Positions 9,200 through 18,219 of a stretch of DNA of 64,000 nt are shown here, in pieces. Source of the stretch: WHSW01 sp963759295 (GTDB lineage Bacteria; Actinomycetota; Thermoleophilia; Solirubrobacterales; 70-9); contig CAVWYT010000008.1 in the NCBI GenBank assembly GCA_963759295.1, positions 124,001 to 188,000 on the forward strand, written 5' to 3'. The notes beneath the pieces were generated by a model. That model was not told the DNA's origin and searched no databases. It saw nothing but the letters and a program-made list of their open reading frames with translations. The first letter of the stretch is position 1, and each line of letters opens with the position of its first letter. The position numbers were made by a program, and so were the translations under genes.

Positions 9200-9793
9200 C
9201 TGTCGCTGTTCAGGCGTCGCGACCGAGACGACGCCACCGATCGATTCCTCATCGTCGGGCTCGGCAACCCGGGCGACCGCTACGCGCGCAGCCGCCACAA
9301 CGTCGGCTTTCGGATCGCCGAGGAGCTTCAGCGCCGATGGGAGCTGCCGCGCGCGAAGCAGCGCTTCCGTGGCCGAATCGCCGAGGGGCGCATGCGGCCC
9401 GGCGGGCCTCGCGTCGCGGTGCTGGTGCCGCAGACGTTCATGAACGAGTCCGGCCGGTCCGCGGGCCCGGCTCGCGGTCAGCTCAGGGTCCCGCTCGAGC
9501 GCGTCGTCGTCGCGCACGACGAGATCGACCTTCCGTTCGGCGAGATCCGGACCAAGCTCGGCGGCGGCGTCGCCGGCCACAATGGCCTCAGGAGCCTCAA
9601 GCACGGCTTCGGAGGAACGGACTTCTGGCGGGTCCGGGTCGGCGTCGGCCGGCCCGACTCGAGCGATCCAGAGATCGTCTCCGCCTACGTGCTCGGTCGC
9701 TTCTCGGAGCCCGACGACGAGGTCAGGGCGCTGATCGCGTCGGCCGCCGACGAGACCGAGCGCCTGGTTGAGAGGATCGCGACCGATGAGTGA
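9200..9793 (+). CDS. pth: peptidyl-tRNA hydrolase, apparent CTG start
   Basis: Releases peptides from prematurely dropped peptidyl-tRNA. Family motifs run from VGLGNPGDRYARSRHNVGF, with the catalytic histidine, through PQTFMNESGRS and HDEIDLPFGEIR to GGGVAGHNGLRSL. The frame is open between the rplY stop (9191-9193) and these motifs but has no ATG, GTG or TTG; only CTG at 9200 or 9206 can start it. AAGGG at 9192-9196 lies 9 bases before the CTG at 9206, and GAGGAG at 9185-9190 lies 9 before 9200. Length is 197 or 195 aa, normal for Pth. An ATG at 9392 would delete the catalytic histidine. The stop overlaps the next gene by 8 bases. Confidence 0.9.
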   Translation: MSLFRRRDRDDATDRFLIVGLGNPGDRYARSRHNVGFRIAEELQRRWELPRAKQRFRGRIAEGRMRPGGPRVAVLVPQTFMNESGRSAGPARGQLRVPLERVVVAHDEIDLPFGEIRTKLGGGVAGHNGLRSLKHGFGGTDFWRVRVGVGRPDSSDPEIVSAYVLGRFSEPDDEVRALIASAADETERLVERIATDE

Positions 9794-10508
9794 GCCGCTG
9801 GTCAACTACTCGGTCGCCGACGGCGTCGCTCTGCTTCAGCTCGACCGCCCCGAGGCGCGAAACGCACTCAACACGCGGATGCTCGAGGAGCTGCTCGAGC
9901 ATCTGGCCGGCGCGCGCGAGGACGAGATGGTCCGGGCCGTGGTGGTCTCCTCCAGCGACCACATGGGCCTCTCGGCCGGCGCCGACGTGCGCGAGGATCT
10001 CGACGAGCCAGGCCGGGTGCGCCGCATGCGGCTGTTCGCCGACGTCTACGATCAGCTCACCGGCTTTGAGAAGCCGACGGTCGCCGCCTGCCACGGGGCC
10101 TGCGTCGGCGGCGGCGCCGAGATCGCCGTCGCCTGCGACCTTCGCGTCGGCGGCGCCAACCTCCGCCTGCGCTTCCCCGGCGCTGCGCTCGGCGTCCCCG
10201 TCGGTCCGGCGCGGCTGGTCACCCTCTGCGGGCTCTCGGTCGCCAAGTACCTGCTGCTGACCTCGAAGGAGGTCGACGCCGACATGGCCTACCGCTGGGG
10301 GCTCGTCCACAAGGTCGTCCCGGCGCCGCGCACCGAGGAGGCGGCGCTGAAGCTCGCCGCCGACGTCGCGCGACATCCGCCCGAGGCGGTCGCTCGCCTG
10401 AAGCGGATGCTCCACGAGTGGGACGACGTCGAGGGCCGCTCGCGCGCCGAGGGCGAGGGCCAGGTCGAGTGGCAGCGCTCCGGGCCCGGCCTGCCGTACG
10501 GCGGCTGA
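9786..10508 (+). CDS. enoyl-CoA hydratase/isomerase family protein
   Basis: 240-aa crotonase-fold protein. The N-terminal LLQLDRPEARNALNTRML and the oxyanion-hole region ACHGACVGGGAEIAVACDLRV are clear, followed by LGVPVGPARLVTLCG where hydratases often place the catalytic glutamate; here that segment reads GVPVGPARL, so the activity may be isomerase-like or something else. Probably CoA-ester metabolism. It starts at the ATG inside the end of pth (ATGAGTGA), suggesting translational coupling, though pth and this enzyme are functionally unrelated. Confidence 0.85.
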   Translation: MSEPLVNYSVADGVALLQLDRPEARNALNTRMLEELLEHLAGAREDEMVRAVVVSSSDHMGLSAGADVREDLDEPGRVRRMRLFADVYDQLTGFEKPTVAACHGACVGGGAEIAVACDLRVGGANLRLRFPGAALGVPVGPARLVTLCGLSVAKYLLLTSKEVDADMAYRWGLVHKVVPAPRTEEAALKLAADVARHPPEAVARLKRMLHEWDDVEGRSRAEGEGQVEWQRSGPGLPYGG

Positions 10509-10511
10509 CCC

Positions 10512-12671
10512 TCAGCCGCCGGAGCTCACGCTCTGCGCGGTGGCGGCGCCGCGCTCGGAATTGAGCTCGTCGACGACCTCGAACAGGTCGCCGCGCTCGT
10601 AGAAGTCGACCGCGATCAGGTTCGCGAGCAGGTCGCGGATCCGCTGGCAGCGGTGGATGCGGTCGAGCAGGACCTCGCGGGCGTTGACGATGTCGGCGTT
10701 GGATGCCTTCGGCGCCGGCGAGGTATCGACCCAGTGGTTGATCAGGAACAGGGGCGCGCTGCGCGGACCGCGGTTTGCCCTGCAGCTCGCCGGCAAATAC
10801 TTCGGCTTGGTCAGCAGCTCCGGGCGCTTGAAGGAATAGGGCGTCTCCTGCAGCAGCTCGTCGTAGGCCACGTGGTACCACGGGTACTCGGTGCCGCCGC
10901 CCTCGTTCTCGGCCAACATCATCACCCGCCCGCCCGTGTCGATCATCTGCTGGAGCGTCGGCAACGGGTCGACGGGCCCGTCGTAGACGTACGCGTCGAG
11001 GCCGGTGTCGCGGAAGGCCTTGGCGATGTCCTCCGGCGCCACGTAGTCCTCGATCACGATCACCAGCACCTCGTCGGCGTTCGCGGCCAGGAAGTCGCGG
11101 TACTCACCGAAGGCCTTGGTGATCGGCATCGCGCCCAGCTCACAGAAGCGATGGCAGAGGTAGACCTGGCGATCGCCGGTCTCCGGTGAGTCGACGATCC
11201 GGTCGCGGATCCGCAGGGCGGCGTCGAGCGCCTCCGGGCCGAGCTCCTCGACGTACTTCTCGCGCTCGGCGCTGGAGAGGTCGGAGAGCTCGGTCTTGAT
11301 CGTCCCGTCCTGGGTCTCGACCCCGTAGTGGGCGTCGATCAGCAGTCCGCGGATCCCGTCGCGAAGCTGATCAGCAAAGCCCCTGCCCTGCTGCGCGAAC
11401 AGCCAGCCCCGGTTGCTGGCCGCCGACATCGCGTTGTGCGTGGCGGGGAAGGCAACCCGGTCCAGGGTCCGGTCGCAGAGCGCGTTCGAGCCGTTGCAGC
11501 CCTCGGTCTCGATCGCGTTGGAGCGCTCGCTTAGCCCGCCGACCCCGATGAAGAGCACCGCGGCGCCGAGGATGACCCCGGCGGCGGCGCCGGTTGCGAT
11601 CAGCGCGGCACCGCCGCGTCGGCGCTCCTCGGCGGCGTGCGCGTCCTCGGAGATCGTCAGCCGCAGCAGCTCCGCGACGCCTGCGTAGGCGACGTAGAGC
11701 CCGGCGAGCGTGATCACGAGGACGACGAACTCGCGAGCGTCGACCACGATCAGCACCCCCGCGACAATCAGCAGCAGAGCCCGTGCCACCCGCCATCCCG
11801 GGCGCTCGGGGACCCGGGTCACGAACGCGCTCGCCCGCCGGAACTGGGTCGCCACGTCGACGGGGCGCAGCAACGAGGAGGCCGCGGCCGCGAGCACCGC
11901 ACCGCAGCCGGCGAGCAGGAGCAGCGCCGTTCGCAGGTCGTCGAGGTAGGCGTCCCAGATCGCCGACGCCGCGTCACGGGCGCCCTGGTCGTCGATCCCG
12001 GTGAGCAGCGCCGCGCGGATCGCCTGCATCGCCACCAGCGCGAGGACGGGCGCGAGGGAGATCGCGATCCCGAGGCCGAGCCCGGCCCGGCGCCGGTCGG
12101 GCGCCAGCCGCAGGCTGGCGAATGCGCAACCGAGCCCGACCAGCAACAGGGCCACCGGCACCCACTGGACGTCGTCGGCGAACTGGACGACGTCCAGCAG
12201 CGCGTCGGGAGGATCGGTCGACAGCAGGCTCGTCTCCGTCTCCGGCGGAATCTTCTTCGCCAGCTTCGGCTGCAGCGCCTCCAGCGCGCCCCGGATCGTC
12301 GCGCCGATGTCGGCGAGGGTCAGCGTGACGGTGCTCGCGTCGCGGGTGAAGACGGCCCGGTGGAGGTCGGCGACGCCGGTCTGGAACAGGTCCTGGAACG
12401 CGCCGCTGCCCGCGATCCCCGCGATCACGCTCTCGAGCACCGGTCGCACGGCGATCAGATCGGCGTCGCGAGCGACAAGCTGATTGGTGATCCGCCGCGC
12501 CGCCTCGTCGCGGACGGCCTGGTTGTCGAGCGCCGCGGTCGCACGCTGGGCGAACTGGTCCGAGTTGAAGACCGCCCGCCAGGCATAGCCCCCGATCAGG
12601 GATCCCAGCAGCGCCAGCGCCGCCACGATCGCCAGGGTCGAGGTCGCGATCCGGCGCGCCCGCTCACTCAT
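10512..12671 (-). CDS. multi-pass membrane protein with C-terminal PI-PLC X-like phosphodiesterase domain
   Basis: 719 aa. Residues 8-30 form a membrane anchor, an extracytoplasmic alpha-helical domain follows to about 165, then six hydrophobic segments (about 170-385). The C-terminal 320 residues resemble the catalytic X domain of phosphatidylinositol-specific phospholipase C: VAFPATHNAMSA (His about 408), GIRGLLIDAHYG and LCHRFCELGAM (second His about 505) match the general acid/base pair and its surroundings. The domain is predicted outside the membrane and has several cysteines. The substrate is unknown; phosphoinositides, glycolipids or other phosphodiesters are possible. Divergent from mfd, with its own -10 box. 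Confidence 0.75.
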   Translation of the reverse strand: MSERARRIATSTLAIVAALALLGSLIGGYAWRAVFNSDQFAQRATAALDNQAVRDEAARRITNQLVARDADLIAVRPVLESVIAGIAGSGAFQDLFQTGVADLHRAVFTRDASTVTLTLADIGATIRGALEALQPKLAKKIPPETETSLLSTDPPDALLDVVQFADDVQWVPVALLLVGLGCAFASLRLAPDRRRAGLGLGIAISLAPVLALVAMQAIRAALLTGIDDQGARDAASAIWDAYLDDLRTALLLLAGCGAVLAAAASSLLRPVDVATQFRRASAFVTRVPERPGWRVARALLLIVAGVLIVVDAREFVVLVITLAGLYVAYAGVAELLRLTISEDAHAAEERRRGGAALIATGAAAGVILGAAVLFIGVGGLSERSNAIETEGCNGSNALCDRTLDRVAFPATHNAMSAASNRGWLFAQQGRGFADQLRDGIRGLLIDAHYGVETQDGTIKTELSDLSSAEREKYVEELGPEALDAALRIRDRIVDSPETGDRQVYLCHRFCELGAMPITKAFGEYRDFLAANADEVLVIVIEDYVAPEDIAKAFRDTGLDAYVYDGPVDPLPTLQQMIDTGGRVMMLAENEGGGTEYPWYHVAYDELLQETPYSFKRPELLTKPKYLPASCRANRGPRSAPLFLINHWVDTSPAPKASNADIVNAREVLLDRIHRCQRIRDLLANLIAVDFYERGDLFEVVDELNSERGAATAQSVSSGG

Positions 12672-12679
12672 CGCGCCCG

Positions 12680-12685
12680 AGCCTA
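12680..12685 (-). promoter_or_regulatory. -10 hexamer of the PLC-like membrane protein gene
   Basis: TAGGCT on the minus strand, 8 bases before the ATG at 12671. Confidence 0.45.
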
Positions 12686-12704
12686 TCCCCCTCCGGGGCG
12701 CGGG

Positions 12705-15700
12705 ATGGCGCCCGCTAGCCTTGCGAGCCGACTGCTCAGGTCATTGCTCGACATCGCGCTCGCCGACGAGCGATTCGCACCCCTCGCGTCCCGGATCGGG
12801 GCCGGCGAGCCGGTCGACCTGCGCGCATCGGCGTCGATCAGGCCGTACCTGCTTGCCGCCCTGCTCGACGGCGACGAGGGACTCGCCGGGCGGCCGGCGC
12901 TGGTGGTCGCCGCCGACGACGTCGGCGCCCGCGACCTGGCCCGCGCGCTCGGCTCCTATCTGGCGCCGCGCCGGGTGCGCTACTACCCCTCGCGGGGCAC
13001 CGGCTATGAGTCCCACCTGGCGCCGCCGCCGCATTTGGTCGGGCTGCGGATCGGCGCCCTGCAGGCGCTCGAGGCCGCGAGCGGCGACCGGGGAGGGGTC
13101 GACGTCGATCCTGCGCCGGTGATCGTGGCGAGCGCCGTGGCGCTGGCTGAGGCGATCCCCGACGCGTCGCTGCGGCCGGCCGGGCTCGTGCTCCACCGCG
13201 GCGAGGAGGTCGACCTCGGCGACGTCTCCGAGCTGCTGGTCGAGGCCGGCTACGAGCGCACCGACCAGGTCGAGGAGCGCGGCCAGTTCGCGGTCCGCGG
13301 CGGGATCCTCGACGTCTTCCCGTCGACCGAGGAGCGCGCCGCCCGCCTCGAGCTGTTCGGCGACGAGATCGAGTCGGTCCGCTGGTTCTCGACCTTCACC
13401 CAGCGATCCCTCGGCGAGGCGGAGCTGATCGAGCTCGACCCCGCCGCGGAGCTCGCGGTCGAGCACCGCGAGCTGGCGGAACTGGCCGCGGACCCGGCGG
13501 CGGCGGACGCGAAGCGGAGCGCGTCGGCGGATCGATCAGACCAGCGCCCGGACGTCGCCGAGCTGCTGCCGGTGGAGTCCTTCCGGGCGCCGCTGGCGCT
13601 GGTCGGCGAGCGCGCCGCGGTCGTGCTCGCCAGCGCCGACGAGATCCCCGCGGCGCTTCGCGACCACTGGGACGACGTGACCACCGCGATGCACGACGCC
13701 GACGCCCGGCGTTTGTACGTCGATGTGGCCGATCCGCTCGCCGAGCGTGCCGTGCTCGCCGTGCGGGGCGTCTCGGACGACGACGACGACGGCTTCCGGG
13801 CTCAGGTCCCCACCTCCGCTGCGCGCTCGATCTCGGAGGCCGAGTCCCAGCTCGAGCGCGAGTTGCGCTCCGGCTACCGGGTGGTGGTCACCTTCGAGAC
13901 CCGCGGCGAGGCCGAGCGCGCCCGCTACAACCTCGACCGGGTCGACGCGGCGCTGCTCGACGGCACCCCCGGTGAGGGCGCCGGCCTGTTCTTCGCCGAG
14001 GCGCCCCTCGACGACGGCTTCGTCTCCCCCGAGCTGCGGCTGGTGCTGATCCCCTACCGGCGGCTCGTCCATCGCCGGCGTGCGGCGGCGCCGCCGAGCG
14101 CGCGCGGCAGCCTCGCCAGCTTCGCGAACCTGCGGGTGGGCGACTTCGTCGTCCACGCCGATCACGGGATCGCCCGCTTCGCCGGCTTCGAGACCAAGAC
14201 CCTCGCCGGCGTCACCCGCGACTACCTCGAGCTCGAGTACCGCGGGGAGGACCGCGTCTTCGCGCCCACCGACCAGCTCGCCAAGATCACCCGCTACATC
14301 GGCGCCGGAGGGGACGCCCCACAGCTCTCCGCGCTCGGCTCCAAACGCTGGGAGGCGGTCAAGTCGCGGGCGCGGCGGGCGGCGCGCGAGCTCGCCGGCG
14401 AGCTGCTCAACCTCTACGCCGAGCGCCAGGCGCGCAGGGGCCACGCGTTCGCGGCCGACGGGGAGTGGCAGCTCGAGCTCGAGCGCTCGTTCCCGTTCCG
14501 CGAGACGGCCGACCAGATCGACGCGATCGAGGCCGTCAAGGGCGACATGGAGTCCGAGCGCCCGATGGACCGGCTGATCTGCGGCGACGTCGGCTACGGC
14601 AAGACGGAGGTGGCGCTGCGCGCCGCGCACAAGGCCGCGGTCGAGGGCAAGCAGGTGATGATCCTGGTACCGACGACGATCCTCGCCCAGCAGCACCTCG
14701 GCACCTTCCGGGAGCGGCTCTCCGGGACGCCGCTCGAGATCGAGTTGGTCTCGCGGCTGCGAAAGCCCGCCGAGGTCCGCGAGGCGCTGGCGCGATTCGC
14801 CGAGGGGCGGGTCGACATCCTGATCGGGACCCACCGGCTGCTGTCGCGCGACGTGCGCGCCGAGGACCTCGGTCTGGTGATCGTCGACGAGGAACAGCGC
14901 TTCGGGGTGAAGCAGAAGGAGCTCCTGCGCCAGCTGAAGCTCAAGGTGGACGTGATCTCGCTCTCGGCGACGCCGATCCCGCGCACCCTGCAGATGAGCC
15001 TCGCCGGGCTGCGGGACATCTCGGTGATCGAGACCCCACCCGAGGGTCGTCGCCCGGTGCGCACCTACGTCGGCCCCTACGACGAGGAGTTGGTCAGGCG
15101 CGCCGTCGACCGCGAGGCGACCCGCGGCGGGCAGGTGTTCTTCCTCCACAACCGGATCGAGACCCTGCACGAGACCGCCGAGCGGCTGCGCGCCCTCTGT
15201 CCCCGCGTCCGGGTCGCCGAGGCGCACGGGCAGATGGACGAGGGCGAGCTCGAGAGCACGATGCTCTCGTTCTTGCGCGGCGACGCCGACTGCCTGGTCG
15301 CGACGACGATCATCGAGTCGGGGCTCGACATCCCGCAGGCGAACACGCTGATCGTCGAGCGCGCCGATCAGCTCGGCCTCGCCCAGGCATACCAGATCCG
15401 CGGCCGCGTCGGGCGCTCCTCCGAGCGCGCCTTCGCCTACATGCTCTATCCCTCGGAGGAGGCGTTGTCGACCGAGGCGGGGGCGCGGCTGGCGACGCTC
15501 TCCGACCACACCGAGCTCGGTTCCGGGTTCGCGATCGCGATGCGCGACCTCGAGCTGCGCGGCGCCGGCGACCTGCTCGGCGACGAGCAATCCGGACACG
15601 TGGCCGCGGTGGGCTTCGAGCTCTACGTCGCGCTGCTCGACGAGGCGGTCGAGTCGCTGCGCGCGGCGAGCGGCGACGGGGCGGAGCCGGGCGCCGAGGC

Positions 15701-16191
15701 GCCGGTGCGGCTCGACGTCGACGTCGACGCCTACCTGCCGCCCGACTACGTCCCGTTCGAGGCGGCGAAGATCGACGTCCATCGCCGGATCGCCGGGGCG
15801 CGCGCGCGCCGGCGAGCTGCGCGCGCTGCGCGACGAGCTGCGCGACCGCTTCGGCCCGGTACCGGATCCGGTCGAGAACCTGCTCGCGCTGCAGCGCGTC
15901 CGGATCGATCTCGGCGCCGCCGGCGCCCGAACGGCGGAGGTCCGCGGCGGGCGGCTCTCGATCGTGCCGCTCGAGCTCGAGGCGGCCACCGTCGGCCGGC
16001 TGCGCGCGCGGATCCCGGAGGCGATCTACGAGCTTCGCAACCGGGCCCTGTCGCTGCGAGTTCCGGACGAGCCCACCGAACGGCTGACCGCGGTGCTGTC
16101 GCTGACCGCGGCGCTGAGCGCCGCGCTCGCCGGCGAGGAGCAGCAACGGGCCGGCGCGGATGAGCGTGCGGGTATGCTCCCGACCTCGTGA
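12705..16191 (+). CDS. mfd: transcription-repair coupling factor Mfd, C-terminus frameshifted in this sequence
   Basis: ATP-driven translocase that removes RNA polymerase stalled at lesions and recruits UvrA. Order: UvrB-homology region with RYYPSRGTGYESHLAPPPH and GQFAVRGGILDVFPS, RNA-polymerase-interacting domain near VGDFVVHADHGIARF, then the helicase motors with Walker A GDVGYGKTEVA (about 627) and DEEQ in VIVDEEQRFGV (about 727). In a CG-repeat at 15799-15810 the frame is lost; one base fewer restores GELRALRDELRDRFGPVPDP and a stop at 16189-16191 that overlaps the next start (GTGA). The restored length is 1161 aa. As written, the frame ends at 16163 with an Arg/Ala-rich tail. The start is ATG 12705, or possibly CTG 12732, which lies 10 bases after a TAGCCT box and matches the usual N-terminus better. 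Confidence 0.93.
12716..12721 (+). promoter_or_regulatory. possible -10 hexamer of mfd
   Basis: TAGCCT lies inside the annotated N-terminus, 11 bases after the ATG at 12705. If real, translation would begin downstream, at CTG 12732 or TTG 12744. Confidence 0.3.
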
Positions 16192-17513
16192 GCTCGAAGC
16201 CGCAGGGAAAGCAGGGCGGGGCTGCCGCCCGCGCCGGTCGCAGCGCCGGCCGCAAGCGCCTCGCGCTGGTCGCCTTCGGCGCGCTGCTGATCGCGTTGTT
16301 CGTGATCGTCGCCGTGGCGCAGGGCCTGGGCAGCCCAGAGCCGAGCGGGGATGAGATCGCGGTGGTCGAGGACGCCCCGAACGGCACCGTGACCAAGCAG
16401 GAGTTCGACCGCGCGCTCGTGCAGACCGCGGCGCGTCAGCAGCTCAAGGACGTTCCCGCGAGCGACGACCCGCAGTACCAGGCGATCGCCGATGCCGCCC
16501 AGTCGGACCTCCTGCTGCAGCGCTGGGTGATGGGCGAAGCCGAGGAGCGCGGGATCGAGGTCACCGATACGAAGATCGACGAGCAGCTGAACCAGATCAA
16601 GCAGCAGCAGTTCGGCGGCTCGGAGAAGCAGTTTCAGAAGTTCCTCGACCAGTCCGGCTTCACGGCCGAGGAGGCGCGCCAGCGAGTCGCGCTGCAGCTG
16701 GTCTCCGACGAGATCCAGGGCGACGTCGTCCCCAGCGCCCCGGCGGTCTCCGACGACGAGATCCAGGCGTACTACGACGCCAACCCCGATCAGTTCCAGC
16801 AGCCGGCCACCCGCGACGTGCGCGTCGTGCTGACCAAGACCGCGGAGGATGCCGACAAGGCGCTCTCCGAGCTCGGCCAGTCGCCGACGCCCAAGGACTG
16901 GGAGGCGGTCGCCAAGAAGTACTCGATCGACGAGGCGACGAAGACCACGGGCGGCCTGCGCCAGGGCGTCGTCCAGGGTCAGTCCGAGCCGGCGCTCGAT
17001 GCCCAGATGTTCGGTGCCGCGCAAGGAGAGGTCGTCGGCCCGTTTCAGACCGACGCCGGCTTCTACGTGATCCAGGTCGAGAAGATCACCCCGGCGACGA
17101 CAACGCCGCTCTCCGACGCCAGCGACCAGATCAGGCAGACGCTGGTCTCGGCGCGCCAGCAGCAGGTCGTCTCGGACTTCCAGGAGGACTTCCAGAACAA
17201 GTGGACGGCGCGCACCGTCTGCGCCGACGACTACCGGATCGCGCAGTGCTCGAACGCCGAGCCACCGGCGAGCGCCTGCACCGAGAAGCTCGCCGAGAGC
17301 ACCGGCTGCGACGCGGTCGTCCCGTCGACGAAGCCGATCCCCCCGGGCACCGCCGGCGTCTTCGGCGCCCCCGCGCCGACCGGGCTGCCGCAGGGGCCGA
17401 TCACCCAGCCGTCGGCCGGGGCGCCCGCCGGCTTGCCGCCGGGGCTGACGCCCACGGCGCCGGGCGGGGCGGCGCCGCAGGGGACGGTCCCCCCGACCGC
17501 CCCCGGTGGCTGA
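16188..17513 (+). CDS. SurA-like / parvulin peptidyl-prolyl isomerase, membrane anchored
   Basis: 441 aa. A basic N-terminus and a hydrophobic segment (about residues 24-45) place the rest outside the membrane. A SurA-N chaperone-like region follows with VTKQEFDRALVQTAARQQLK, then a PpiC parvulin domain at about 210-310: RDVRVVLTKTAEDADKAL, the GG pair in TKTTGGLRQG, and GPFQTDAGFYVIQVEK. The C-terminal 130 residues have several cysteines and end in a Pro/Gly/Ala-rich tail. Probably assists folding of secreted proteins. The GTG start overlaps the restored mfd stop, and mazG follows after 12 bases, so mfd, this gene and mazG form one unit. Confidence 0.9.
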   Translation: MSSKPQGKQGGAAARAGRSAGRKRLALVAFGALLIALFVIVAVAQGLGSPEPSGDEIAVVEDAPNGTVTKQEFDRALVQTAARQQLKDVPASDDPQYQAIADAAQSDLLLQRWVMGEAEERGIEVTDTKIDEQLNQIKQQQFGGSEKQFQKFLDQSGFTAEEARQRVALQLVSDEIQGDVVPSAPAVSDDEIQAYYDANPDQFQQPATRDVRVVLTKTAEDADKALSELGQSPTPKDWEAVAKKYSIDEATKTTGGLRQGVVQGQSEPALDAQMFGAAQGEVVGPFQTDAGFYVIQVEKITPATTTPLSDASDQIRQTLVSARQQQVVSDFQEDFQNKWTARTVCADDYRIAQCSNAEPPASACTEKLAESTGCDAVVPSTKPIPPGTAGVFGAPAPTGLPQGPITQPSAGAPAGLPPGLTPTAPGGAAPQGTVPPTAPGG

Positions 17514-17525
17514 GCGCTCGACGCG

Positions 17526-18188
17526 ATGAGCGCCGAGCCCCACGAGGGCTCGCTCGCGGCCCTCGAGCGTCTCGACCGGATCACTCGCCGGCTGCGGCGC
17601 GAGTGCCCCTGGGACCGTGAACAGGACGAGCGCTCGATCGTCCCGCACACGGTCGAGGAGGCCTACGAGCTCGCCGATGCCGCCGTCCGCGGCGACGACT
17701 CGAAGCTCCTCGACGAGCTCGGCGACGTCCTCTTTCAGGTCGTCTTCCTCGCGCTGCTGCTCGAGGAGCGCGACGCGGGCTCGCTCGCCAGGGTCGCCGA
17801 TGCGATCACCGAGAAGCTGATCCGTCGCCATCCGCACGTGTTCGAGGAGTCCGAGGCGCGCGAGCTGCTCGCCGGCTCGATCCCGGAGAGCGCCGCCGGC
17901 GTGCTCGCCAACTGGGACGCGATCAAGCGCGAGGTCGAGGGTCGCGGCGCCGAGGACCCGTTCGAGGACATCCCCGAGAACCTGCCGGGCCTGCTCTACG
18001 CGCGCAAGGTGCTGAGGCGAGCCGATCCCGAGGCCGGCGCCGCCGCCGAGCGGACGACGCGCGACGCGAGCGAGGCCGTGGTCGGCGAGCTGCTGCTCGA
18101 GGCCGTGCGCATGTCGCGGCGGCTCGGGATCGATCCCGAGCTCGCCGTCCGGGCGGCGGCCGATCGGGTCCGCGACGAGGCTCGCTAG
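17526..18188 (+). CDS. mazG: MazG-family nucleoside triphosphate pyrophosphohydrolase
   Basis: 220 aa. Hydrolyses NTPs or dNTPs to the monophosphate and pyrophosphate, as a house-cleaning or stringent-response modulator. The all-alpha MazG motifs are CPWDREQDERSI (about residues 28-39), the metal-binding EEAYEL and the ELGDVLFQVVF helix, then RRHPHVFE. The C-terminal half is a shortened second MazG copy (LPGLLYARKVLRR). Next is eno, after 31 bases with its own promoter. Confidence 0.93.
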   Translation: MSAEPHEGSLAALERLDRITRRLRRECPWDREQDERSIVPHTVEEAYELADAAVRGDDSKLLDELGDVLFQVVFLALLLEERDAGSLARVADAITEKLIRRHPHVFEESEARELLAGSIPESAAGVLANWDAIKREVEGRGAEDPFEDIPENLPGLLYARKVLRRADPEAGAAAERTTRDASEAVVGELLLEAVRMSRRLGIDPELAVRAAADRVRDEAR

Positions 18189-18201
18189 CGCGGTGATCAT
18201 C

Positions 18202-18207
18202 TAGCCT
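18202..18207 (+). promoter_or_regulatory. -10 hexamer of eno
   Basis: TAGCCT, 12 bases before the ATG at 18220. Confidence 0.4.
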
Positions 18208-18219
18208 CCCGCACCGCGA

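Noticed and set aside
9392..9793. Short pth starting at ATG 9392
   Set aside because: It would omit the glycine-rich loop and catalytic histidine that are encoded just upstream in the same frame.
13536..15989. Minus-strand frame of 817 codons opposite mfd
   Set aside because: Antisense of the mfd motor domains; no recognisable protein.
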